Shown piece by piece: positions 44,301-51,140 of a stretch of 64,000 bases of DNA. Both the position numbers and the translations under genes were made by a program. Each line of letters starts with the position of its first letter. The stretch's first letter is position 1. This stretch comes from Thermosporothrix hazakensis (GTDB taxonomy: Bacteria; Chloroflexota; Ktedonobacteria; Ktedonobacterales; Ktedonobacteraceae). A model generated the notes under the pieces. It saw nothing but the letters and a program-made list of their open reading frames with translations, did not search any database and was not told the DNA's origin. Where the stretch lies: the NCBI RefSeq assembly GCF_003253565.1, contig NZ_QKUF01000019.1, positions 58,466-122,465 on the forward strand, in the 5' to 3' direction.

Positions 44301-44593
44301 GGGTGCGCAACTGGCAGGGCCAGCTCGATGTGTCCCATGCGTTCGCGCCGCACGGTCGCAGGTGCCAGTTCCACACCACATTTTTCACAAATCGTACCAG
44401 GTAATCGTTTCTTTCGATACTTTCCGCAGGCGCAGCTCCAGTCTTTTGTTGGTCCGAAGATGCGTTCACAGAAGAGACCGTCTTTTTCTGGTTTAAGCGT
44501 GAGGTAGTTCACGGTCTCCGGTTTGGTCACCTCTCCTGAACTCCAGCCTCGAATATGTTCCGGGCCGGCAAGACTGATGCGAATTGCTTCCAT
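41363..44593 (-). CDS. RNA polymerase beta-prime subunit paralogue (orphan)
   Basis: 1076 residues from ATG 44593 (AGGAGATGTT upstream). Core elements occur in RpoC order: first zinc site C54, C56, C69, C72; LLGKRVDYSGRSVIV (317-331); LLNRAPTLHRLSIQAFEP (400-417); the catalytic Mg loop NADFDGDQMAVH (436-447); bridge helix ARNGFMGRSLNTATTGYLTR (743-762); second zinc site C778, C837, C844, C847; trigger-loop region GILAGQSIGEPGTQLSMKAF (865-884); FGLPRVIELFEARHP and SFQETSRVLSEAAL. All three catalytic Asp are kept, so it could be active. Shorter than ordinary beta-prime (about 1200-1400). No rpoB, rpoA or sigma gene lies near; it sits inside a conjugation/partition block. A hairpin precedes the gene. 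Confidence 0.95.
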   Translation of the reverse strand: MEAIRISLAGPEHIRGWSSGEVTKPETVNYLTLKPEKDGLFCERIFGPTKDWSCACGKYRKKRLPGTICEKCGVELAPATVRRERMGHIELALPVAHPWYARRTPSILGLLLDLSPQQLSAILTCQNYLVVDSQQSNTLVDQQTAADLKSAASHRSVFTGAQALQQMLRALDLDQLSDSLRTQQSTSQEKKRLKRLAIVEALRRSSIKPEWMILTVLPVLPPELRPMVPLHGARLATSDLNVLYERVIHRNQRIKHLLAQNTPEILLNNEYRLLQQAVDALFDNQHMTHPQLNSRRQPLKSLTDQISGKYGRFRHHLLGKRVDYSGRSVIVGNAQLKLHQCGLPTDICLELFKPFVIRKLLERNLAPSPRAAKRLIERPRQRSEDLWDLLEEVMFERVVLLNRAPTLHRLSIQAFEPVRVEGKAIHLHPLVCSAFNADFDGDQMAVHLPLSEEAQAEARHLMLSTHNLRHPASGEPSISISQEMVLGLFYLTQERPSSRKGGRVFADSTDACQAYEHGQLDLHTPLVVRLNQTVFTAPGTLQSGPLHQRITTTVGRLLFHEALPPELGYRNYAMTKEALKQLVAESLHVLGNEQTAMLADKLKQLGFHYATRSGISLAISDIVVPAEKHALLQEADAEAEKIEEQYSAGMMTGEERSRQLISHWTQVTEHISSRLEAALDPWGSLSTIIQSGATKAKFQQIRQLSGIRGLLARPNGTIIETPVRGNYLQGLSVGETFIAASAARNGFMGRSLNTATTGYLTRKLVEAGMEVWITTHDCGTTDGLLMPVHTREAHQRLVGRVLAEPTGAFAAGTLIEETMIQHLTDVPMIRVRSPLTCQASYGLCRLCYGSDLATGKLVNPGTAVGILAGQSIGEPGTQLSMKAFHSGGIANAQGDIRFGLPRVIELFEARHPSHRSTPRTPLTAETLDPHEILLSRGSEATARYLLAEIQHVFQTTGVSLHDKHIEVILRQQLRSVQILASGDTALIPGTTIDRFTLFRENAAILAQGGHPALARPILLGLSQSIFQTASWLAAASFQETSRVLSEAALLGKHDMGLGFKEHVLLGKRIPTSFLRE

Positions 44594-44616
44594 AACATCT
44601 CCTGGAGTAGAGAAAA

Positions 44617-44643
44617 TGAGGAATCCTGCGAGAGGATTCCTCA
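44617..44643 (-). terminator. Hairpin (attenuator-like) in the leader of the beta-prime gene
   Basis: TGAGGAATCCT pairs perfectly with AGGATTCCTCA over 11 bp (5-nt loop). On the minus strand it is followed by TTTTC, 24 bp before the ATG at 44593. It lies between the upstream stop (44659) and the beta-prime start, so transcripts must read through it unless a local promoter exists. Confidence 0.6.
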
Positions 44644-44658
44644 TGCATGGCTTTCTAT

Positions 44659-45822
44659 CTACTGATGTGTGTTACCTTTGGAATTGCTTTTTGCGTGAAC
44701 CTTGTGTGCAAATCGGGGCAGCGCTGGTATTGGCTCTGTTGTCGGATCCGCATGTGAGGGAAGCAGGAAATCCCGGGTATCAAAGGTCAGCGATTGCGTG
44801 TCGGCGGAGCGCAACTGATATGTTGACCCAACCAGCGCCGTCGCTTCAAGTGGAATCGGGGCGATATAGATGCGGCGGCTACGCCCATCCTGGATAAGCA
44901 GTGCTTCATCTCCATTGGGATTTTTCTGCCAGCGTTGCCACCAGGGGCGCTGAGGAGCGCTGCCTGAAAGATAGATCTGGACCGATGATGAGGCTACGAT
45001 TTGTCGTTCGCCCGGGCCTAGATCAGCAGGCGTGCCGGTAGCGACAAAAAGACTGCCATATGGCTCTATGTGACTGTAGAGAGATGTAATCTCGCCAGGC
45101 TCAAGCAAAAGTTCTGGATGCCGGAGTAAGACAAGCACGCTCTGGTTTGTACACAACTCTGTGAGATAGCAGGCAAGTTCGGAAAGGAAGAAGCGTGCAT
45201 GTAATCTGGCTGTTTCTGGTCTACTCCATGCGGCGAGGCTGATGTAGCAGGCATCCACATCTGCCAGAGTCCAGCCTCCATTGAGGGATTGTCCAATGAG
45301 AGCGTCAAGGGAGGCAAAGCGCAAAGGGAGCCCTATGTAATCTCGAGAGCGAATCTGCTTCAGCAAAGAGGCTTGCTCCGGAGCTCGCTGGTACAGTTGC
45401 TGAATGAGTGCGCCCAGGCTGGAAGGTAGAGTGTGGGAACGCTGTAATTGTTCTGTTAAACCGAGGATGGCGATATGTTGGTCATAGGGTTCTTGAGGGA
45501 GTGAAGCGAGCTGGAGAAGTTGCTGAATAAGAGCCTGTGGAGGCTTTGCCATGCCGAGCCCGTCGTAGGCTTCGTACGGGAAGCAACGAACGCGTTTCGG
45601 TTTTCCTCGCTGCATGGTTGCAGTAAACGTGGCAGCTTCTGTATCTGTGGGTTGAAAATCGAGATAGATGACCTTCCAGCCAGTCTGAACAGCGTTATAG
45701 GCAAGGCGATGCAGCATAAGGCTCAGATATCGCTCAGAGCCAAAGAGGCTGCCCCGATGCTCAGCCAGATCAAGGCGTACTGGTTTGTGGTTGCGGAGAG
45801 AAAATCCGATGGTCTTCTGCAT
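44659..45822 (-). CDS. ATPase-fold-like transfer protein without Walker A
   Basis: 387 residues from ATG 45822 (GAAGGACTCC upstream). The front, LAEHRGSLFGSERYLSLMLH then RLAYNAVQTGWKVIYLDFQP, looks like the P-loop strand-helix-strand region of VirD4/HerA proteins, but GSLFGSER replaces GxxGxGK[ST]. LFVATGTPADLGPGERQIVA near residue 270 looks like the sensor part of such ATPases. It may be a catalytically dead subunit working with the true coupling ATPase two genes upstream. I do not recognise a named family. Confidence 0.5.
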   Translation of the reverse strand: MQKTIGFSLRNHKPVRLDLAEHRGSLFGSERYLSLMLHRLAYNAVQTGWKVIYLDFQPTDTEAATFTATMQRGKPKRVRCFPYEAYDGLGMAKPPQALIQQLLQLASLPQEPYDQHIAILGLTEQLQRSHTLPSSLGALIQQLYQRAPEQASLLKQIRSRDYIGLPLRFASLDALIGQSLNGGWTLADVDACYISLAAWSRPETARLHARFFLSELACYLTELCTNQSVLVLLRHPELLLEPGEITSLYSHIEPYGSLFVATGTPADLGPGERQIVASSSVQIYLSGSAPQRPWWQRWQKNPNGDEALLIQDGRSRRIYIAPIPLEATALVGSTYQLRSADTQSLTFDTRDFLLPSHADPTTEPIPALPRFAHKVHAKSNSKGNTHQ

Positions 45823-46096
45823 AGGAGTCCTTCTTTCTTGCTTGTTGATCTGAATCGAGAAAAAGCGGTTGGAGCGCAGGAAGATGAGCATTGTTGGGAT
45901 TGGTGACGAGCACTCCAACCACTGAAAACGATACAAGCAGGATGGGGAAATATTCCGGGAAAAGAACAGGAACCTCTCTGGAAAGCGGCAGAGACCCAGA
46001 TGTGGCGTGTCTGTTTCCGGGAGTTTCCCGTCTGCGGACGCGGAGCAGTATTCGAGAAGAAACCGAATATTGGCGGGATACAGCCGTAAGGAGGGC
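45823..46096. other. 274-bp spacer inside the transfer block
   Basis: One minus-strand frame would encode a membrane-like stretch (FPEYFPILLVSFSVVGVLVT) but has no start codon with a ribosome site. The region more likely carries a promoter for the ATPase-like and beta-prime genes. Confidence 0.3.
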
Positions 46097-47935
46097 TCAA
46101 GGGAAACGAGTATTCAGAAGATCGGCAAGGAGAGGCTGCAGGCCGTATCGATGTATCTCTTCTTCTGAATGAAGGAAGATGTGAAGCTCTCTGGCCTCAG
46201 CCTCTTTGATCGCCTCCTGGATACTTTTCCGTTTGTGCGAGCGATGCAGAATAAACAGGAGAGGCGGAAGATGTTTCCCCGTTGTTTGTTGATAGTCTCC
46301 ATATGCTTCGATCTTGGCGATATGTTCACGAAAAAATGTTGTTCCTCTATCATATTCGATGAGGAGAGATTGAGGGAGTGTATTCCCCGGGAGTTGATAG
46401 ATGAACTCGGCGTCGGGACGGATGAACACAATCTTGTGTGAGAGCGCATCCTGGTGCCATCGTATTGCCTCTTGTGCATTCTTCCAGTACATGATGCTAT
46501 ACGTTGTAGGGGAGGCAAGTGCATAGATAGCTCGTATACACCGGTATAATTCACAGGTATGGGAGTGTTGGTTATGAAGTAGCGTGATTCCTCGTTGCTG
46601 CCAGGAACCAGAAGGAGCCGGGTGGAGATAGGATGTAAGGGAGCGTCGATGCCGGATGGCCTGATAGCGGAGGGCTATTTCAGTGACGTGATAGCGGTTA
46701 CGTTCGCGCTGTGTGGGAGCATCCTCCCAGAAGGAGCACTGCACGAGTTGGAGTGCAATCAGGGGCTCAAGGTGTCGATGCAGAAGGCGAAGGTCTGTTT
46801 TTCCAGGGTGTAAGAGCGTGAGAAGATCATCATCTCCCAGATATGGATGTCGTGTGAGCCAGGAGAGAATAGTTTTTTGCTGCTGATTCAGAAGCAGTGA
46901 AAGCATAGCGGCTGTCTCGATCTGAGTCTTTTTCCCGCCTCGCAGCGCTTCGAGCATGAGGTGCGCTTGTTTGAAGGGGGCCTGGGAAGCGAATTGTTGT
47001 GCTTCATGTTGAAGGTCAGCGCCTACATACACGGGCAATGAGCGAGAGATGCAGGGAGCTTGATCGGAGGAGTGAATGCTGATGGGGGAAATGGAAGTGT
47101 TCGGTAACGATGCAGATGACGGGGGGAGAGGGGGGAACAAGCTGTGAAGGTGGTGGAGTTGTGTGGTGTTACGCGGCCAGTGGGCAAGGTGTTTCAAGGG
47201 GAGCCAGATCTGTTCATTGATCTGTTCGAGCTGGAGAAGATTGCCAATTGCCCCTTGCAGGAAGGGCAAAGGAGCAATGAGATCTGCCCAGAACGAATAG
47301 CGGGCAGGGATAGAAAGGAGTAGAAAGACCGGGCGAGGGCGGCCTGGTTGAGGGGTGCTCTGGCTCCGTTGGATATGCGTGAGAAAAGAGCGATCCTCGC
47401 GGGAATGAAAGGGCCGATCCGGGAGATCTACAGAGATGGCATAATGCAGATGTGCTTTTGAAGGAGTACGCACAATATACAAGGCGTCGTAAACCACAAA
47501 CCGCTGTTGGCCCCGGGAACTCCGGAATGGTTCTTTCCAGGGCTGTTGATACCAAACCAATTGGGAACCGGCTGGAGAGGTGGCAAGGAGGTGACTTATA
47601 CATGTTGAGAGAATGGCGTGAATGTCTATTCTGGCAAGTCTGGCCTGTAAATCAGCGCGGGTTACTGGATAGCTTTGAGCCAATGGGAGGGGGGAAGGAA
47701 GCTGAAGAGATTGAGCGAGATACTGGAGTCCCTGATCTGTAAGGTAATACCGGAAGATCCGATGCGCTTCTGAGAGAACGACATGAGAGATAAAGTTGCC
47801 TGTTTCTAATTGATGCAGGAGTCGCCAGATCGTTTTTGTGTTTTTGTGTTGGATGCGGGCCAGCTCCTCGACTGAGCTGAGCGAATGCCAGGTTAGCCAA
47901 AGGAGCTGCTGGTGTTGTTCGGCGCTGAGCTGCAT
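46097..47935 (-). CDS. Replication-relaxation family protein
   Basis: 612 residues from ATG 47935, three bases after the stop of the coupling ATPase. It begins with a winged helix (QQLLWLTWHSLSSVEELARI; KNTKTIWRLLHQLETGNFIS). The end carries SLLIEYDRGTTFFREHIAKI then EAYGDYQ and PPLLFILHRSHKRKSIQEAI. This is the E.DrgTe....l..Ki..Y pattern of the Replic_Relax domain, which has a nuclease-like fold and is linked to plasmid mobilisation. It has a second helix-turn-helix in the middle (LLLNQQQKTILSWLTRHPYL). It is the best relaxase-like candidate in the window; no classical HUH relaxase is seen. Confidence 0.65.
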   Translation of the reverse strand: MQLSAEQHQQLLWLTWHSLSSVEELARIQHKNTKTIWRLLHQLETGNFISHVVLSEAHRIFRYYLTDQGLQYLAQSLQLPSPLPLAQSYPVTRADLQARLARIDIHAILSTCISHLLATSPAGSQLVWYQQPWKEPFRSSRGQQRFVVYDALYIVRTPSKAHLHYAISVDLPDRPFHSREDRSFLTHIQRSQSTPQPGRPRPVFLLLSIPARYSFWADLIAPLPFLQGAIGNLLQLEQINEQIWLPLKHLAHWPRNTTQLHHLHSLFPPLPPSSASLPNTSISPISIHSSDQAPCISRSLPVYVGADLQHEAQQFASQAPFKQAHLMLEALRGGKKTQIETAAMLSLLLNQQQKTILSWLTRHPYLGDDDLLTLLHPGKTDLRLLHRHLEPLIALQLVQCSFWEDAPTQRERNRYHVTEIALRYQAIRHRRSLTSYLHPAPSGSWQQRGITLLHNQHSHTCELYRCIRAIYALASPTTYSIMYWKNAQEAIRWHQDALSHKIVFIRPDAEFIYQLPGNTLPQSLLIEYDRGTTFFREHIAKIEAYGDYQQTTGKHLPPLLFILHRSHKRKSIQEAIKEAEARELHIFLHSEEEIHRYGLQPLLADLLNTRFP

Positions 47936-47937
47936 GA

Positions 47938-50900
47938 TCAGGCTCGTTCCCGGCTTTCGCGTTCTTTGCCTGCTCGTCCCCATGAGCCAGAAGATGAGAA
48001 GAATGGACGCTGTTCTTCATGTCCCTCTGGTGGGGGCACCGTTTCCTGCTGAATAAGTCCCGGAGGAGGACTTCCAATGGGCATTTTCGTGACGGGGGTG
48101 GGCTGCTTATTGCGTCGACTCCGGGGATGATTTCGGCGCCTTTTTGGCTCGCTGGCCGCGTGCGGTCCTGCTTCCTGGGGGACAATGGTCGGTGAGGTGA
48201 GGGAAGTATGCTCGTGCTGTTGTTCCTTGGGTGCGGTCGAGAGAAGCGGAGTGGATGTTGTAAGCGATGAAGGAGAAGGAGGCGACGCCGTTTCTGCCTG
48301 AGGACTCTGCGAAGCAGGCGAGAGATGGTATGATTGTATGTGCTGAGCGAGTTCTGTGGCCTGCTCTTTTTTCTGCTTGCTCTGTTGTGCTCCTTGTGCC
48401 TCACGTTGAATTTTTTGCGCAAACGTCTGCATATCGAGAAACTGTTTGAGGTGTTTTGCATGGTTGGCATCGATCTGGGTCGCTGGGAGGCAACGAGCTT
48501 GAGCCTGGCGACGAATGTGCTCACGAGTCGCATCTTGACTCGCATTTTTTTGCCATCCATCTGGATGGGCTACCTCAAAACTGGCGAACTGAAGTGGATG
48601 GCCTGGAAGCGAGAGGCGAGTATAGCAGTGCAGCCTGGGTTGAGAAAGCAGGTATTTTTGCGTCACTTTCTTCTGAAATTCTTCCTCCAGGAGTCTGGCG
48701 TCTGTCGCAGAGACATTGAAGGACCAGAGATTTTCACAATTTGCCAGGATGATTTCGAGCAGGCCGTCTTTGATCTGGTTTAAACGTTTCAGGGATTGGG
48801 TTGAAAGCAGCATGGCACACCCGTATTTTGCGTCCTCACTGAGAAGTTTGTCATACATGCTTCCGCTGAAGGTTTGAAGTTCATCAATGGCGACGAATAC
48901 TTTGCGTCTTTGAAGCAGGGAGAGATGCTGCTGGGTGGCAAAGGTGCGGTGCAGGAGATTGATCAGGGTTGATCCCAGAATATTGATCGAGGCATCATCC
49001 AGGTCACGGGAACTGAGCGCACAGAGGACAATCTTGCCGTGGGTGATGGCTTGCTGAATGGGAGCCGTGGTGACTGGTTGGCCAATAATGCGCCGAAGCA
49101 CCTCATTATCGTTAAAGACCCCGAGTTTGGAGATGATAGGCATGATTACTTCCTGCCTGAAGCCGCTTTGTTTGGGAAGCGCAAAATAGACATTTTGCCA
49201 CCAGGCTAAAAGTTCCTGATGCCAGGTCTCGCTCATATCAAGATGACGCAGGACCTGGATTGCATAGTTTTGGTATTGTAACAAAGGATTGATATCCAGC
49301 AGGGTGTATTGCTCGTGTGCCTTCCCTGCTGCTACAAGGCGTTGGTTGAGGCTGTATAAAAGCAGGCAGACCGATTTTAAAAAGTAAGCCATGCGTGGTC
49401 CCCAGAACTCCTGCCAGACACGTTCAAAGCAGGACATGAGATTGCTTACAGCCTGATCACGGGTGAAGCCCATCGTGGCATCAAGCGGATTGAGGCCAAC
49501 AGGATAGGCGGTTTCCGTGAAATCCAGAAGGATCACGTCGGCGATGCGTGTTGGCGGAATGCAGCCCAAAAGATCCTCGATCAGATCATGATGAGGGTCG
49601 ATGACGAAGATACCCGGTTGTGGCAAACCATCTGTAATAGGATGCATTGCCCCTTGAAGCATCAACTGCATCAGCACTGATTTCCCTGAGCGAGATCGCC
49701 CAACCAGAAATTTGTGACTGAAGAGCGTGGCAAAAGGGAGATAGACGGGCGTTGCATAGCCTCGATGCTTTGAGTACCCCAGTAAGACCGGTGGAAGCGG
49801 AGTTGGAGCTGTACTGATATGATGAGCAATCTCAGGAGAGAATAAGAGGTGTTTAACACTCATTCTCTGCACGAGAGGAAGGTCTGTTGTTTCTTGCGGG
49901 AGATGAAAGGCCCCTGCAAGTTCCAGCCCGTTCCACACATCGTTGCAAGGGGCTCCTCTGTGGAGAAACCGTACGAAAGGGTGATGATAGGGAAAGGCTG
50001 AAGGAATGCCTGGAAGCTGTTTGGCCTGTCTCTGTTCGGGGGTAAGATGACGGATCCGCTTGAGGGAAAGGCCGTTTGCACTTGCCAGCGTGAATTGATG
50101 ATAGGCTGTTTCCAGATGAGTGAGCAATGTGCGGAGTCGCTGTTCTGTTGTGGTTGTTTGTGGGCCGATGATGATGACACGCAGGTGTGTATAATATGCC
50201 GCACGCATGAGTTTCTCGGCGACCAGCTTCATATCATAGATGCGTGGTGGTTTCCTTCGAACGAAAAACCACCAGAGAAGGAGAACAAGCGTGATAACGG
50301 TGCCCGTTGCTAGAAGCGTGAGGGGAAACCAGGCTTGTTGCTGATACCAGCGATAACCCGAGAGAATCACCATTCCTCCAAGCAAGCCACCAAGAATCCG
50401 GAGACCTCCGGCATTGGGGGTGCTGGTCTCCCTGCTGGCGACGACGGTCCGGTTGCGCTCCTCCTGAAGTGGATGCTCAACGGCTTTGCGAATGTCCTTT
50501 GAGATCCAGGTTTCAGGTGCTCGCTGCAAGGCCAGTTGACTGATGATACGTTCACGCGGAACAACGGCTTCCATAGCTGCCAGAATGCCCGCAAGTGGGT
50601 CGGATCCTGTTTCCGCCAACGTTTTCCCGCTAAAGGTCTTGAGAGGCATCCAGCTCGGCTTGAGAAGGGCAAACTCGCCGATAAGAGCGTGTTCGCCGGC
50701 TCGAAGTATCAAGGGATCTGCGGAAGATGCGATCCGTTTGATTTCAGCCTGAGGATATTGGGCTGCGAGCTGCTTTGAAAGGAGGATAAGCTGATCTTTT
50801 GAGGTGGCACGGAGCAGGAACCCCTGTGCTTTGCTGGTTCCGACCAGTTCAAGTGCAAAAGGTTCCCTGGTGCTACAGGCTTGAAACCAGTTTTCCATTG

Positions 50901-51009
50901 CCTCCGCCTGAAGAACACCTTCTTCATGGGGCACAAGCTGAACCAGATGCTCGGCTCCCGTGGCCTGGCATGGAATAGGAAGCGTTGATGTAGTGGAGAA
51001 CTGCGTCAT
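47938..51009 (-). CDS. VirD4/TraG-like coupling ATPase
   Basis: 1023 residues from ATG 51009 (AGGAGAGAAAG upstream). Two membrane segments lie near residues 200-250 (LGGLLGGMVILSGYRWY; FPLTLLATGTVITLVLLLWW). The ATPase core has Walker A HKFLVGRSRSGKSVLMQLML (about 433-452), FVIDPHHDLIEDLLG, Walker B KVFVAIDELQTFSGSMY (about 705) and CAMLLSTQSLKRLNQIKDGL. The Ser/Pro/Gln-rich tail of about 150 residues is probably disordered and may receive cargo. Such ATPases pump DNA through the secretion channel. Coupled downstream to the replication-relaxation protein. Confidence 0.8.
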   Translation of the reverse strand: MTQFSTTSTLPIPCQATGAEHLVQLVPHEEGVLQAEAMENWFQACSTREPFALELVGTSKAQGFLLRATSKDQLILLSKQLAAQYPQAEIKRIASSADPLILRAGEHALIGEFALLKPSWMPLKTFSGKTLAETGSDPLAGILAAMEAVVPRERIISQLALQRAPETWISKDIRKAVEHPLQEERNRTVVASRETSTPNAGGLRILGGLLGGMVILSGYRWYQQQAWFPLTLLATGTVITLVLLLWWFFVRRKPPRIYDMKLVAEKLMRAAYYTHLRVIIIGPQTTTTEQRLRTLLTHLETAYHQFTLASANGLSLKRIRHLTPEQRQAKQLPGIPSAFPYHHPFVRFLHRGAPCNDVWNGLELAGAFHLPQETTDLPLVQRMSVKHLLFSPEIAHHISTAPTPLPPVLLGYSKHRGYATPVYLPFATLFSHKFLVGRSRSGKSVLMQLMLQGAMHPITDGLPQPGIFVIDPHHDLIEDLLGCIPPTRIADVILLDFTETAYPVGLNPLDATMGFTRDQAVSNLMSCFERVWQEFWGPRMAYFLKSVCLLLYSLNQRLVAAGKAHEQYTLLDINPLLQYQNYAIQVLRHLDMSETWHQELLAWWQNVYFALPKQSGFRQEVIMPIISKLGVFNDNEVLRRIIGQPVTTAPIQQAITHGKIVLCALSSRDLDDASINILGSTLINLLHRTFATQQHLSLLQRRKVFVAIDELQTFSGSMYDKLLSEDAKYGCAMLLSTQSLKRLNQIKDGLLEIILANCENLWSFNVSATDARLLEEEFQKKVTQKYLLSQPRLHCYTRLSLPGHPLQFASFEVAHPDGWQKNASQDATREHIRRQAQARCLPATQIDANHAKHLKQFLDMQTFAQKIQREAQGAQQSKQKKEQATELAQHIQSYHLSPASQSPQAETASPPSPSSLTTSTPLLSTAPKEQQHEHTSLTSPTIVPQEAGPHAASEPKRRRNHPRSRRNKQPTPVTKMPIGSPPPGLIQQETVPPPEGHEEQRPFFSSSGSWGRAGKERESRERA

Positions 51010-51020
51010 GTCTTTCTCTC

Positions 51021-51140
51021 CTATACAAGGATGGGATGTGGAAGCATACAACGTCCAGCGAGGAGCAGCAGGCCAGAAAGAATGAGGAGAAGGAAGCGAA
51101 CAAGCTGTGCCTGTTTGGTGCTTTGTCTCTTTTTACGCAT
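51021..51140 (-). CDS. 39-residue membrane peptide in the transfer operon
   Basis: The ATG at 51140 overlaps the VirB4 stop (ATGCGTAA), and the TAG at 51021 merges with the ribosome site of the VirD4-like gene, so it fills the gap exactly. A basic start (MRKKRQSTKQ) is followed by one membrane helix (LVRFLLLILSGLLLLAG) and a Cys at 31 just after it. Small VirB7-type lipoproteins or pilus assembly factors occupy similar positions, but LAGRC is not a proper lipobox. Role unknown. Confidence 0.6.
   Translation of the reverse strand: MRKKRQSTKQAQLVRFLLLILSGLLLLAGRCMLPHPILV

Noticed and set aside
45723..46096. Possible small membrane protein in the 274-bp gap
   Set aside because: The frame with FPILLVSFSVVGVLVT has no ATG, GTG or TTG start in a usable position.
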